From: DATFFO01 sp963744905
GTDB taxonomy: Bacteria > Actinomycetota > Acidimicrobiia > Spongiisociales > ZC4RG35
Reading direction: 5' to 3'
NCBI GenBank assembly: GCA_963744905.1
Contig: CAVUUV010000003.1
Coordinates: 806,001-870,000 of the forward strand
DNA: 64,000 nucleotides
The number at the start of each line of letters is the position of its first letter. The stretch's first letter is position 1. This document shows, in pieces, positions 16,074 to 25,406 of the stretch. The notes beneath the pieces were generated by a model. It saw only the letters and a list, made by a program, of their open reading frames with translations, did no database searches and had not been told where the DNA came from. The translations under genes were made by a program, and so were the position numbers.

Positions 16074-18355
16074 AAGGGGAGCGGAACCGCTTTCCTGCGG
16101 CGCTGGGCATCCGCCACCGCCACCGCGGTCAGGTTGACCACGTCCGTCACCTCGGCGTCCCTCTGGAGGACGTGAACAGACTTGGACAGCCCGGACAGAA
16201 TCGGGCCGATCACCTCCGCCCCACCCAGCCGGTTGAGCAGTTGGTAGGAGGCGTTGGCGGCGCTGAGATTGGGGAACACCAGGATGTTGGGGGCCCGATC
16301 GAGCGGACCACCCGCCCGGCGCCGCTTGAGCAGGTCGGCCACCACAGCAGTGCCCGCCTGCATCTCTCCATCGGCGGGGATTTCGGGGTGGCGGCTGCGG
16401 AATTGATCGACCGCAGCCCGTACCCGGGCCGGCTCGTCCCCTCCCGCCGAACCGAAGTCTGAATAGCTGATGAACCCGACCCGGGGGCTGCGATCGAACT
16501 GGCGCTCGGCCACGTCGACCGCCGCCTCGGCTATCTCCACCAACTGCTCGGCCGTGGGTTCGATGTTGACCGCGCAATCGGTGAAGAAATACGCCGTGTC
16601 GCGGATGACCACGACATAGAGCGAGGAGACGATGGTCCGGCCCTCCTCCACCCTGAGCACCTGGAGGGCCGGTCGAATGGTCTCGGCATAGAAGGTGGTG
16701 AGGCCTCCCAGCACGGCGTCGGCCGTACCCTCGCGCACCATCAGGCATGCATACATGTTGGAGTCGTGCACCCAGCGCTGCGCCTCCGCCAGGGATATGC
16801 CCTTGTGCCGGCGCAGCTCCTCCAGGGTGCGGGCATACCGCTCTCGGGTCTCTTCCTGGGCGTTGGGGTCGACCGTCTCTATCCCCTCCAGTGAGACACC
16901 CGCCTCGACGGCCAGCTCTCGCATCAACCCCACGTCTCCCACCAGCACCGGGCTGGCGATCCCCTCGTCGAGAACACGACGGGCGGCCCGGATGATGCGA
17001 AGGTCGTGCCCGTGTGGATAGGCGACCCGCATCGGCTGGGTGCGGGCCTTGGCGGTGACGGTGGTGATGAGCCCATAAGAAGAGTGGAAACGCGCCTGGA
17101 GGGCCTCGCGGTAGTCGTCAGGATCCGCGAGCGGGGTTCGGGCCAGACCCTCTTCGGTAGCCGCGCTTGCCACGGCGGGAGCCACTCTCACCAGCACCCG
17201 GGGATCGAAGGGTTTGGGTATCAGGTAGTCGCGGGAGAACTGGAGACGCTCCAGGCTGTAGGCCCGCAGCACCGAGTCCGGAACCGGCTCCCGGGCCAGC
17301 TCCGCCAGCGCCCGGGCCGCAGCCACCTTCATTCCCTCGGAGACTCCACGAGCGCGAACGTCGAGTGCGCCTCGAAAGATGAACGGGAAACCCAGGACGT
17401 TGTTGACCTGGTTGGGATAGTCGGACCGGCCGGTCGCCACCAGGGCGTCGGAGCGGGCGGCACGGGCGTCCTCGTAGGTGATCTCGGGATCGGGGTTGGC
17501 CAGGGCGAAGACCAACGGGTCCGGGCCCATAGACCGGACCATGTCCTGGGTGACGCAGTCGGCTACCGACACTCCTACGAAGGCGTCTGCCCCCACCATG
17601 GCGTCGGCCAGGGTGCGGGCATCGGTCTCACGCACGAACTCCAGCTTGACGTCGGTCAGGTCGTCGCGCCCGGAATGGATCACACCGTGGGAGTCCACCA
17701 TGAGCATGTTCTCGGCCTGCACCCCCAGCTCGCGGAAGAAGCGAGCCGTGGCCACGCCGGCGGCACCGGCACCGCTGAACACGACTTTCACGTCCTCTGC
17801 CCGGCGGTCGGTCAACTCGAGGGCGTTGATGAAGGCGGCGCCGGCGATGATGGCCGTGCCGTGTTGATCATCGTGGAAGACCGGTACGTCGAGCCGTTCC
17901 CTCAGGGTGGACTCGATGAGGAAGCAATCGGGGGCCTTGATGTCCTCCAGGTTGATGCCGCCCACGGTGGGGGCCAGCATCTCACAGAACCGGATTACAT
18001 CCTCGGGGTCGGAAGCATCGATCTCGAGGTCGAAGACATCGATGTCGGCGAACCGCTTGAACAGTACCGCCTTGCCCTCCATCACAGGCTTGGAGGCCAA
18101 AGGACCTATGTTGCCCAGGCCCAGTACTGCGGTGCCGTTCGACACCACCGCCACCAGATTGGCCCGATTGGTGAAGCGAAAGGCCGCCGACGGGTCGTCG
18201 GCGATCACCCGGCATGGCTCTGCCACTCCCGGTGTGTAGGCAAGACTGAGATCGGCCTGAGTGGCGGTGGGCTTTGTCGCCCGGATCTCCAGCTTCCCGG
18301 GACGAGGTCGCTCGTGATATTCGAGCGCTTCAGAGAAGGTGTGTGAATCGGCCAT
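16070..18355 (-). CDS. maeB: NADP-dependent malic enzyme fused to a phosphotransacetylase-like domain (MaeB type)
   Basis: 761 residues, the usual MaeB length. Residues 1 to about 420 are the malic enzyme: 'AYTPGVAEPC', 'VLGLGNIGP', 'KAVLFKRFADID', 'FHDDQHGTAII' and the nucleotide-binding 'FSGAGAAGVA'. The rest is a phosphate acetyl/butyryltransferase-like domain ('AVLGGLTTFYAETIRPALQVL') that in MaeB acts as an acetyl-CoA-responsive regulatory module. It converts malate to pyruvate plus CO2 with NADP reduction. The stop codon TAG lies in the target duplication of the MITE at 15906-16073, so the native C-terminus may have been altered by a few residues. Confidence 0.95.
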   Translation of the reverse strand: MADSHTFSEALEYHERPRPGKLEIRATKPTATQADLSLAYTPGVAEPCRVIADDPSAAFRFTNRANLVAVVSNGTAVLGLGNIGPLASKPVMEGKAVLFKRFADIDVFDLEIDASDPEDVIRFCEMLAPTVGGINLEDIKAPDCFLIESTLRERLDVPVFHDDQHGTAIIAGAAFINALELTDRRAEDVKVVFSGAGAAGVATARFFRELGVQAENMLMVDSHGVIHSGRDDLTDVKLEFVRETDARTLADAMVGADAFVGVSVADCVTQDMVRSMGPDPLVFALANPDPEITYEDARAARSDALVATGRSDYPNQVNNVLGFPFIFRGALDVRARGVSEGMKVAAARALAELAREPVPDSVLRAYSLERLQFSRDYLIPKPFDPRVLVRVAPAVASAATEEGLARTPLADPDDYREALQARFHSSYGLITTVTAKARTQPMRVAYPHGHDLRIIRAARRVLDEGIASPVLVGDVGLMRELAVEAGVSLEGIETVDPNAQEETRERYARTLEELRRHKGISLAEAQRWVHDSNMYACLMVREGTADAVLGGLTTFYAETIRPALQVLRVEEGRTIVSSLYVVVIRDTAYFFTDCAVNIEPTAEQLVEIAEAAVDVAERQFDRSPRVGFISYSDFGSAGGDEPARVRAAVDQFRSRHPEIPADGEMQAGTAVVADLLKRRRAGGPLDRAPNILVFPNLSAANASYQLLNRLGGAEVIGPILSGLSKSVHVLQRDAEVTDVVNLTAVAVADAQRRRKAVPLPF

Positions 18356-18393
18356 TGCCGTTGACTCTACCGACCGTTCTCGATGAGAGCCTC

Positions 18394-18519
18394 ATGACAC
18401 CGGTAGTCTCAGGATCTGTGAGCCTTGCGCTGAGGATCCTGGGCTGGATGGTTGCCATCGCCGCCGCGGCGGCTCTTCTCATCGCCGTGGCGGCGTACGT
18501 CGTCACCGCCGTGACCTGA
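18394..18519 (+). CDS. Possible 41-residue single-span membrane peptide
   Basis: From ATG 18394 (or GTG 18418) the frame encodes one strongly hydrophobic helix, 'VAIAAAAALLIAVAAYVVTAV'-like. It lies between divergent maeB and the small hypothetical gene at 18565. Small membrane proteins of this type are common in Actinobacteria, but no homolog is recognised and no clear SD precedes the ATG. Confidence 0.35.
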   Translation: MTPVVSGSVSLALRILGWMVAIAAAAALLIAVAAYVVTAVT

Positions 18520-18564
18520 GGCGGGAGTAGATGTCACCCTTCAGGCCTGCGAGAATTGGAGAGA

Positions 18565-18855
18565 ATGAGTAAACCAGACAACGGATACAAGGTCATGGGT
18601 GGATGGCGCGTCGGTTCTCCACCCGACGAGTCTGTCACCAAATCGGGTCTGTTGGTGCCGGTCGGCACCAAGGACGGCAACGACGCTTTGACTCTGGTCG
18701 ACGTGTCCACAGGCCAGCGCTTCTGGGCGGTGCCTACCGGTGCCTGGCGCTTCATATGGCCGACGACAGGCAAACCAGTAGTGGCGGTCCGCGAGTCCCA
18801 GATAATCGCCGAAGAGGAGCGGGAGCACGTGGCAGCAGAGGGTCAGTACCTGTGA
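18565..18855 (+). CDS. Small hypothetical protein, 96 residues
   Basis: Starts at ATG 18565 (MSKPDNGYKVMGGWRVG) with TGGAGAG upstream and ends 57 bp before hflX on the same strand. The sequence is predicted beta-rich and soluble ('LLVPVGTKDGNDALTLVDVSTG', 'RFWAVPTGAWRFI'). I do not recognise a family. Codon use matches its neighbours, which supports it being real. Confidence 0.55.
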   Translation: MSKPDNGYKVMGGWRVGSPPDESVTKSGLLVPVGTKDGNDALTLVDVSTGQRFWAVPTGAWRFIWPTTGKPVVAVRESQIIAEEEREHVAAEGQYL

Positions 18856-18911
18856 GAGCCGGGTGAGATATTCGGGCGAATTCCGGTCCCGGTCCTGGTA
18901 CCAATGAGACG

Positions 18912-20225
18912 ATGACAGACGCACATGTCGGCCGCACCGGACGGCGACTCACCGCCACCGTCACCGATCTCGAGATAGCGCGTCAGCGTGGGTTCCTGAT
19001 CGGGGTGGTCGTGGGCGGCGACGATATGGAGGAAGCCGAACGCTCCCTCGCCGAGCTGGAATTGTTGACCGATACGGCCGGATCCGATCCGATCGCGTCC
19101 GAGCTGGTCCGGAGGGACCGGATCGATCCGGCCACCTTCATCGGCTCCGGCAAAGCCGCCGAATTGGCGCAGGTCAGCGCCGGCCTCGACATCGACGTGG
19201 TCGTGTTCGATAACCCCCTCTCGCCCGCCCAGCAACGCAATCTGCAGAAGATCTTCGAATGCGACGTGGTCGACCGCGAGGCGGTGATCCTCGACATCTT
19301 CGCCGCCAATGCCAGCTCCCGGCAGGGCGCTCTCCAGGTCGAGCTTGCCCTGTACCGCTACAACCTCCCCCGGCTTCGGGGTAAGGGCAGCTCTCTGTCC
19401 CAACAGGCCGGCGGCATCGGCGCCCACCGGGGTCCCGGCGAGACGAAGCTGGAAACCGACCGCCGGCGGATTCAGGCCCGCATCACCCACCTGACCCGGG
19501 AGCTCGAAGACGTGGCGAGAGTGCTGGCCACCCAGCGCAAGGCGCGCAAGCGCTCGTCCACGCCGCACATGGCCCTGGTGGGATACACCAACGCCGGGAA
19601 GTCGACCCTCCTCAACCGCCTCACCGACGCCGAGGTGCTGACCCAGGACCGGCTCTTCTCCACTCTTGACTCGACGGTTCGCAGAGTGGGCCTCATCGGC
19701 GGTCCGCCTGCACTCATGTCGGACACGGTCGGCTTCGTTCGCCGCCTCCCCCATCATCTGGTCGAGGCTTTCAGATCGACCCTGATCGAGGTGAGAGAAG
19801 CCGACCTTCTCATTCACGTGGTCGACGCATCAGATCCGGACCCGGTCGGTCAGATCGCAGCCGTTCGCGAGGTAGTGACCGAGATCGAAGCCGAGGCAGT
19901 GCCCGAGCAGATCGTCTTCAACAAGATCGACCTGGCGCCCGCAACCACCCTGCAGCGCCTGGCAAACCTGTATCCCGATGCAGTCTTCGTGTCTGCTCTC
20001 AACGGCACCGGAGTGGACGACCTGCGTTCTGCCCTGGCCGACGACCTGGCTCGCCGCACCACGCTGTTGCACCTCAGCGTCCCCTACGAGCGCGGAGACG
20101 TCGTCGCCTCGGCCCACCGGCTGGGGGACGTGGTAGCCGAGAAGCACGACGCCCAGGGAACCCTGCTCGATGTGCGGGTGCCTTCAGATCGGGTGACAGA
20201 GTTCAAGGAATTCGCCACGGCCTGA
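18912..20225 (+). CDS. hflX: Ribosome-associated GTPase HflX
   Basis: 437 residues. The N-terminal HflX domain has 'FIGSGKAAEL' and 'NPLSPAQQRNLQ', a glycine-rich linker ('GGIGAHRGPGETKLETDRRR') follows, and the G domain shows G1 'GYTNAGKST', G3 'DTVGF' and G4 'NKID'. HflX binds the 50S subunit and splits or rescues stalled ribosomes under heat and antibiotic stress. ATG 18912 gives a normal-length protein. The downstream neighbour is convergent. Confidence 0.95.
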   Translation: MTDAHVGRTGRRLTATVTDLEIARQRGFLIGVVVGGDDMEEAERSLAELELLTDTAGSDPIASELVRRDRIDPATFIGSGKAAELAQVSAGLDIDVVVFDNPLSPAQQRNLQKIFECDVVDREAVILDIFAANASSRQGALQVELALYRYNLPRLRGKGSSLSQQAGGIGAHRGPGETKLETDRRRIQARITHLTRELEDVARVLATQRKARKRSSTPHMALVGYTNAGKSTLLNRLTDAEVLTQDRLFSTLDSTVRRVGLIGGPPALMSDTVGFVRRLPHHLVEAFRSTLIEVREADLLIHVVDASDPDPVGQIAAVREVVTEIEAEAVPEQIVFNKIDLAPATTLQRLANLYPDAVFVSALNGTGVDDLRSALADDLARRTTLLHLSVPYERGDVVASAHRLGDVVAEKHDAQGTLLDVRVPSDRVTEFKEFATA

Positions 20226-20248
20226 TCCCGCCCCGGCCTGAACCGCCG

Positions 20249-21364
20249 TCAGTCCGGACGGGTTATCAGATAGACCTCGTCTTCGAACCAGACCGTCGGA
20301 TGGCGCTCCATGACGCTGCGGGTGGCGGCCTCCCAGGCCCCGCTCCTCATCGCCTCGGCAAGACGCTCCTCGTCGATCTGGGCGACGTAGACGGCGGCAT
20401 TCCACGTCGCCATGATGGAAGAGGTCCCTATGTGCTCGGCCGCCTCCGACGGCATCGTGTGCATGTGGTAACGGACGACATCGCCTTGTTCGGGTACCGA
20501 GAACTCGAACCCTTCGCCCGACAACTGGGTGCGGGCCTCGGCCAGGATCTGGTCGCGACCATGGGGAAACGGACTCTCGTCCGGCCACACGCCGGTGATG
20601 ATCTCCATCCCGGGGTCACCACCTCGTGCGTGGATACCGACGAGCCGGCCCCCGGGTGCCAGGCCCCGGGCGAGTGGTGCCACCACCATCCGCACCTTGC
20701 GCTCCACCGGGGTGGCGGCGCGATAGGCCTGTGCTGCCACCATCAGGTCGTAGCTGAACGACGGATCTCCGGGCCGGGGGATCAGTTGGCGAAGCAGGAA
20801 CTCGTGATCGGCTCGCCAGATCACCAGCACCGCCGGCCGCACATAGACCGGGTTTCCGGTGCGGCGACTGGTCTCGACCTCCCAATCTCCGGCCAGGTCG
20901 GGCAACAGGTCGCGGATCTGGGAGGCGAAGTCGTGGCTCGTTTCCCCCTGCAAGGCCAGCTCCCGCCACACCAGCCGCCCGGGATGGGACGGCTTGAGCC
21001 GCACCGCCTCATCGAACCGCATGTTGGTGACCACGAAGACCATCTCGGGATGCTCGAAGAAGCGATCGGGCAGCCGGGACAGGGCCTGGCGGACGTCTTC
21101 CAGGCTGATTTCCTTGCCGACGACCGTCCAGGGGATGCGGGGGAAGACGCGGTGCATGTGGCGCATCAGCGCCGTGAGGACCGAGGCGTCTCCCATGCCT
21201 GCGTCGAAGACGCGCAAACCGGGTGGTGTCGGGACCAGATGGGAGAGCTCGGCTCCGATCCTCTCGGCGACCGCAGCCTTCTCCGACGTGGCGGTGGCGA
21301 AGAGAAGATACGCCGCCCGCGTGTCGAAGAATCGGCTGGTCCTGGTCCAGCCCTCGGTGCTCAA
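20249..21364 (-). CDS. SAM-dependent methyltransferase-like protein
   Basis: About 371 residues from TTG 21364, which overlaps the TGA stop of ppgK (TTGA). The Rossmann motif I is 'LRVFDAGMGDASVLTAL', followed by an acidic end of strand 2 'VVGKEISLEDV', and a later 'GLAPGGRLVGIHARGGDPGMEII' resembles the post-VI block of class I methyltransferases. The substrate is unknown. Upstream in-frame codons would extend the gene into ppgK; the coupled TTG is preferred. Co-transcription with ppgK is likely. Confidence 0.7.
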   Translation of the reverse strand: MSTEGWTRTSRFFDTRAAYLLFATATSEKAAVAERIGAELSHLVPTPPGLRVFDAGMGDASVLTALMRHMHRVFPRIPWTVVGKEISLEDVRQALSRLPDRFFEHPEMVFVVTNMRFDEAVRLKPSHPGRLVWRELALQGETSHDFASQIRDLLPDLAGDWEVETSRRTGNPVYVRPAVLVIWRADHEFLLRQLIPRPGDPSFSYDLMVAAQAYRAATPVERKVRMVVAPLARGLAPGGRLVGIHARGGDPGMEIITGVWPDESPFPHGRDQILAEARTQLSGEGFEFSVPEQGDVVRYHMHTMPSEAAEHIGTSSIMATWNAAVYVAQIDEERLAEAMRSGAWEAATRSVMERHPTVWFEDEVYLITRPD

Positions 21365-22101
21365 CCGCTCACCGCCGCCATTGCTGCGCCGACGATGCCC
21401 GCTTCGTTGTGCAGGAGCGCTGCCGTCACCTCGCAATCAACATCCAGATACGAAGCGAACTTCTCGAACTTGCGGCTGACGCCGCCGCTCAGGACGAACA
21501 GCTCCGGGGAAAAGATGCGATCGAGATGATCGAGGAACCGGTTCAGGCGTCCTCCCCATTCCTCCCAGGAGAGATCCTCGTCCTCGCGCACCCTGGCCGC
21601 GGTCCAGTCCTCGACCGAGTCGTAGCCGGCGAAGTTGAGATGCCCGAACTCGGTATTGGGCACCAGCACCCCATGGGTGAACAGGGCGCTCCCGATGCCC
21701 GTGCCCAGGGTGAGGCATATCACGACTCCCGAGCGGTCCTTTCCGACTCCGAACGTCATCTCGGCCACCCCGGCTGCGTCGGCATCGTTGACCACGGTCA
21801 CTTCACGTCCGGTCGCCTCCGAGAAGAGGGCGGCCGCATCGGTGCCGATCCACGACTTGTCCACGTTGGCGGCGGTGCGGGCCACCCCGTTTCGCATCAC
21901 CGCCGGGAAGGTGCAGCCGATCGGGCCTTTTGACGAGAAATGCTCCGCCATCTTTGCCACCACCTCCGCCACCGCCTCCGGCGTGGAGGGTTGAGGGGTG
22001 TCGATCTTGAGGCGGTCGGCCACGACTTCACCCAGGCTCAGGTCGACCAGGTTCGCCTTGATCCCTGATCCGCCTATGTCGATTCCTAGGACGGGGTCCA
22101 T
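21361..22101 (-). CDS. ppgK: Polyphosphate glucokinase (ROK family)
   Basis: 246 residues. N-terminal phosphate loop 'GIDIGGSGIKANLVD', 'DADAAGVAEM' with the catalytic Asp region, 'TLGTGIGSALF', and 'PNTEFGHLNF', where the ROK zinc site is reduced as in PpgK. It phosphorylates glucose using polyphosphate or ATP, characteristic of Actinobacteria. It is divergent from gnd by 70 bp, so a shared promoter region may link glucose phosphorylation with the oxidative pentose phosphate step. Confidence 0.93.
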   Translation of the reverse strand: MDPVLGIDIGGSGIKANLVDLSLGEVVADRLKIDTPQPSTPEAVAEVVAKMAEHFSSKGPIGCTFPAVMRNGVARTAANVDKSWIGTDAAALFSEATGREVTVVNDADAAGVAEMTFGVGKDRSGVVICLTLGTGIGSALFTHGVLVPNTEFGHLNFAGYDSVEDWTAARVREDEDLSWEEWGGRLNRFLDHLDRIFSPELFVLSGGVSRKFEKFASYLDVDCEVTAALLHNEAGIVGAAMAAVSG

Positions 22102-22171
22102 GTCCTCAGGTTAAGACCGGTCCCGCCCCACCGCGCCGGGCGCCCGATCGGCCCCGGTACCGTGACGGACC

Positions 22172-23593
22172 ATGACGAAACAGATGGGATTGATCGGCCT
22201 GGGCGTGATGGGACGCAACCTGGCCCTCAACTTCGCAGATCACGACACGCAAGTAACGGTGTTCAACCGGACTGCCTCGGTCACCGACGATTTCGTCGCC
22301 GGTGACGGCGACCGGCCCGAGATCCGTCCCGTCCCCTCGGTCGAGGATCTGATCGCCGCCCTGGAGCCTCCCCGTAGGGTCCTCCTGATGGTGTCCGCCG
22401 GTGGCGCCGTGGACGCGGTGATCGACGGGCTGGTTCCCCTTCTGAGCCCCGGCGACATCATCATCGATGGAGGTAACTCCCTCTACACCGACACCATGCG
22501 CCGCACCGAGCAACTCGCCGCCGCGGGCATCCGCTTCGTGGGTTGCGGGATATCGGGGGGCGAAGAGGGTGCCCGCCACGGTCCCTCGATGATGCCGGGG
22601 GGTGACCCCGAGGCCTGGCCCCACATCGCCCAGTCCTTCCAGGCCGTGGCGGCCAAGGCACCGGACGGCACACCCTGCTGCGACTGGCTGGGTCCGGACG
22701 GCGCCGGCCACTACGTGAAGATGATCCACAACGGAATCGAGTACGGCGACATGCAGGTCATCGCCGAGGCGTATCAGCTCATGCGCGACGGGCTGGGCCT
22801 GGGCCACGACGAGATGGCTTCGATCTTCCGGGACTGGAACCAGGGCGTCCTCGACTCGTATCTGATCGAGATCACCGCCGACATCCTCGCTACAGAGTTG
22901 GACGGCGAGCGTCGTCTGGAGGCGATACTCGACACCGCCGGTCAGAAAGGCACCGGCAAGTGGACCGTGATCTCCTCGATGGAGCTCGGCCAGCCCACCA
23001 CCCTCGTGGCCGAAGCCGTGTACGCCCGCATCGTCTCGGCCTTCAAAGACGAGCGGATCCGGGCGGCCGGCGCCCTCCCCGGACCCTCGGGACATGTCAG
23101 CGACCCCGACGGGTTCATCGAGGCGATCCGCCAGGCCCTGTATGCCTCCAAGATCGTTTCCTATGCACAGGGGTTCATCCAGCTCAGCGCCGCCTCCACC
23201 GAGTACGGCTGGGACCTGGACCTGTCCAGGATCGCCAAGCTGTGGCGGGCCGGCTGCATCATCCGGGCCCGTTTCCTCGATGACATTGCCGCCGCCTTCG
23301 AGCGGCGGCCGGACAACCTGCTCATGGACGACTTCTTCGTCGATGCTTTGACCAGGTGCCAGGATGGCTGGAGACGGGTGGTGCGGTCGGCGATCGAGGC
23401 AGGCATCGGGGTCCCCGCCTACTCATCGGCCCTCGCCTTCTACGACGCTTTTCGAACCGACAAGCTGCCGGCCAATCTCATCCAGGCCCAGCGGGACTAC
23501 TTCGGGGCGCACACATATGAGCGCATCGACCGGCCCCGCGGCGAGCACTTTCATACCCACTGGACCGAAGGCGGGACCGAGAACCCGGCCTGA
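22172..23593 (+). CDS. gnd: 6-phosphogluconate dehydrogenase, decarboxylating
   Basis: 473 residues. The NADP-binding 'GLIGLGVMGRNLALNFADH' is at the N-terminus, the substrate/catalytic motifs are 'GCGISGGEEGARHGPSMMPGG' (positions 22543-22602) and 'YVKMIHNGIEYGDMQVIAEAY' (22713-22775), and the C-terminal signature 'AQRDYFGAHTYERID' is present. It oxidises 6-phosphogluconate to ribulose 5-phosphate, producing NADPH. Divergent from ppgK. A double-hairpin repeat follows the gene and separates it from convergent serB. Confidence 0.96.
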   Translation: MTKQMGLIGLGVMGRNLALNFADHDTQVTVFNRTASVTDDFVAGDGDRPEIRPVPSVEDLIAALEPPRRVLLMVSAGGAVDAVIDGLVPLLSPGDIIIDGGNSLYTDTMRRTEQLAAAGIRFVGCGISGGEEGARHGPSMMPGGDPEAWPHIAQSFQAVAAKAPDGTPCCDWLGPDGAGHYVKMIHNGIEYGDMQVIAEAYQLMRDGLGLGHDEMASIFRDWNQGVLDSYLIEITADILATELDGERRLEAILDTAGQKGTGKWTVISSMELGQPTTLVAEAVYARIVSAFKDERIRAAGALPGPSGHVSDPDGFIEAIRQALYASKIVSYAQGFIQLSAASTEYGWDLDLSRIAKLWRAGCIIRARFLDDIAAAFERRPDNLLMDDFFVDALTRCQDGWRRVVRSAIEAGIGVPAYSSALAFYDAFRTDKLPANLIQAQRDYFGAHTYERIDRPRGEHFHTHWTEGGTENPA

Positions 23594-23602
23594 CAGCTCG
23601 GG

Positions 23603-23736
23603 TTCACCCGGGCCCTCCGGCCCGCCCCCTACCCCGCTGCTCCGCAGCGGGGACCCCTTCCCCCTCTCGCTGCGCTCGTGGGGGACAAAGCAAGTCCCTG
23701 CCGCCGCACGAAGCGGAGGCGGGAGGTAGGGGGGCT
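23603..23736. repeat. Modular double-hairpin repeat, locus A
   Basis: Starts TTCACCCGGG, then CCGGCCCGCCCCCTACCCC, a stem-loop GCTGCTCCGCAGC, the block GGGGACCCCTTCCCCCT, a second stem-loop CTCGCTGCGCTCGT and GGGGGACAAAG. A reverse partial copy (GGTAGGGGGGC) follows near 23725. The same block order with different stem sequences occurs at 36264-36433 and, inverted, at 60684-60818. Located between convergent gnd and serB. Confidence 0.85.
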
Positions 23737-23751
23737 CCAGGTAGGGTCAGA

Positions 23752-24957
23752 TCAGACCGGAGGGAGGCCGGGGACGGGGATGCGTTCGGGGGCATCGGGG
23801 TCTTCGACCTCCTCGCCTCTGATGCCGAGCAAGAAGAGGATGGCGTCGAGATAGGGCACGTTGAGAGCGGCGTCAGCCGCCGCACGAACTGAGTGGCGAG
23901 CGTTGAATGCGATCCCCAATCCCGCCACTGCCAGCATGTCGAGATCGTTGGCGCCGTCTCCCACCGCCACCACCTGCTCCAGCGGAATCCCCTCCCGTTG
24001 GGCGATCTCCTTCAGAATCTTCGCCTTGCCCGGACGGTCGACCACCGCTCCCACCAGGTTGCCGGTCAGTCGGCCGTCGACGATCTCGAGCGTGTTGGCC
24101 GAGGAATGGTCAACGGAAAGCTCCTGGGCCAGATGGTCGGTGATCCTGGTGAACCCGCCCGACACGATGGCGGTTCGCATCCCCCCTCGCTTCAGAGTCT
24201 TGATGAACGTGCGCGCACCGGGGGTGAGACGGATCGATGCGGCGACCTGATCGAGAACCGTCTCATCGAGACCCTTCAGGAGCTTTACCCGTCGCCGCAG
24301 CGACTCCTCGAAGTCGAGTCCCCCCTCCATCGCCTCCTCGGTGATTGCATGCACCTCGGCGGCGGCGCCGGCTCGCTGGGCAAGGAGGTCGATCACCTCG
24401 TCCTGGATCAGGGTCGAGTCCACATCGATCACGACCAGGCGCTTCATCCGACGTTCCAGACGCTCTTCCTGGACTGCGACATCGAAGCGGTGTTCGGCGG
24501 CGGCGCGACCCAGGTTGCGACGCAACCGATCGAAGTCGCCACCGGCCACTGCCAGCTCGTAGGAGACAACCGGGTACCGGGACAACCTCACGATCCGATC
24601 GATATTTCCTCCGGCCTCGGCGATCGCCGAAGCCGCTGCTCCAAAGGCCTCCGGACCGATCGATTGGGCGACGATCGACACCGCAGCCGTCAGCTGGCTG
24701 TGACTGGGAGTGGGCTCGACCATCTCGAAGTCGATCTGCATTCCCGACTCCCAGCCGTAGTAGAGGAGGTCCTTGACCGTCGAAGCACCCTCGGGAGCAG
24801 CGAAGAGGATGTCGAGGGTCAAACGACCCCGAACCACCACCTGCTCCACGTCGTACAACTCTGCTCCCGTCGCCGCCAGCACCTCCATCAACCCGGCGGT
24901 GATGCCGGGACGGTCGTGGCCATGAACTCGGCACAAGATTGGGGATCCGTTGGGCAC
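23752..24957 (-). CDS. serB: Phosphoserine phosphatase with N-terminal ACT domains
   Basis: 401 residues. Two ACT domains (about 5-165; 'CRVHGHDRPGITAGLMEVL') precede the HAD phosphatase with DxD motif 'VIDVDSTLI' (D178, D180), motif II 'VSGGF' and motif III/IV 'VGDGANDLDMLAVAGLGIAF'. It catalyses the last step of serine synthesis, and the ACT domains suggest serine feedback. The C-terminal extension after 'FLLGIRGEEVEDPD' is short and proline-rich. The gene faces gnd. Confidence 0.95.
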   Translation of the reverse strand: MPNGSPILCRVHGHDRPGITAGLMEVLAATGAELYDVEQVVVRGRLTLDILFAAPEGASTVKDLLYYGWESGMQIDFEMVEPTPSHSQLTAAVSIVAQSIGPEAFGAAASAIAEAGGNIDRIVRLSRYPVVSYELAVAGGDFDRLRRNLGRAAAEHRFDVAVQEERLERRMKRLVVIDVDSTLIQDEVIDLLAQRAGAAAEVHAITEEAMEGGLDFEESLRRRVKLLKGLDETVLDQVAASIRLTPGARTFIKTLKRGGMRTAIVSGGFTRITDHLAQELSVDHSSANTLEIVDGRLTGNLVGAVVDRPGKAKILKEIAQREGIPLEQVVAVGDGANDLDMLAVAGLGIAFNARHSVRAAADAALNVPYLDAILFLLGIRGEEVEDPDAPERIPVPGLPPV

Positions 24958-25037
24958 GAATCCAGTTTGGCTCCCCGTCCATCGAGTACCAAGACTGCCC
25001 GTTCCCGAGACCCACCGTGGTCACTACCGTTCCCACC

Positions 25038-25406
25038 ATGTCGGCACCTCTCTCCCCCGGACTGAGACACCTCATTTCCACCGCGGTGGGCCCCGAGCAC
25101 ACCCCGGCCCACCTGGCCCCGATCGTGGTGCTCTCCACCCCGGAGATGATCCGGCTGATGGAAGAAGCCTGTACTGAGGCCGTCCAACCGATGCTCGAGG
25201 AGAACCAGACGACCGTCGGAACCCACGTCGATGTCAGCCACGAATCGGCCGCCCGGGGAGGAGAGGTGGTCGAAGTGGAGGCCGAACTGACCGCCGTGGA
25301 CGGGGCGAGGCTCGCCTTCCGGGTGGAGGCTCGCGTGGGAGACCGCATCATCGGGCGAGGGATACACCGCCGCCACGTCATAGACATGTCCCGATTCGCT
25401 GGATGA
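25038..25406 (+). CDS. Thioesterase-like protein of the FlK/hotdog family
   Basis: 122 residues from ATG 25038. The pattern 'MIRLMEEACTEAVQPML', 'TVGTHVDVSHESAARGGEVVEVEAELTAVDG' (two halves) and 'GRGIHRRHVID' matches the fluoroacetyl-CoA thioesterase-like hotdog family. A general acyl-CoA thioesterase role is likely; fluoroacetate specificity is not implied. Its stop overlaps the start of the following LLM-class gene (ATGA), so the two are co-translated. Confidence 0.82.
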   Translation: MSAPLSPGLRHLISTAVGPEHTPAHLAPIVVLSTPEMIRLMEEACTEAVQPMLEENQTTVGTHVDVSHESAARGGEVVEVEAELTAVDGARLAFRVEARVGDRIIGRGIHRRHVIDMSRFAG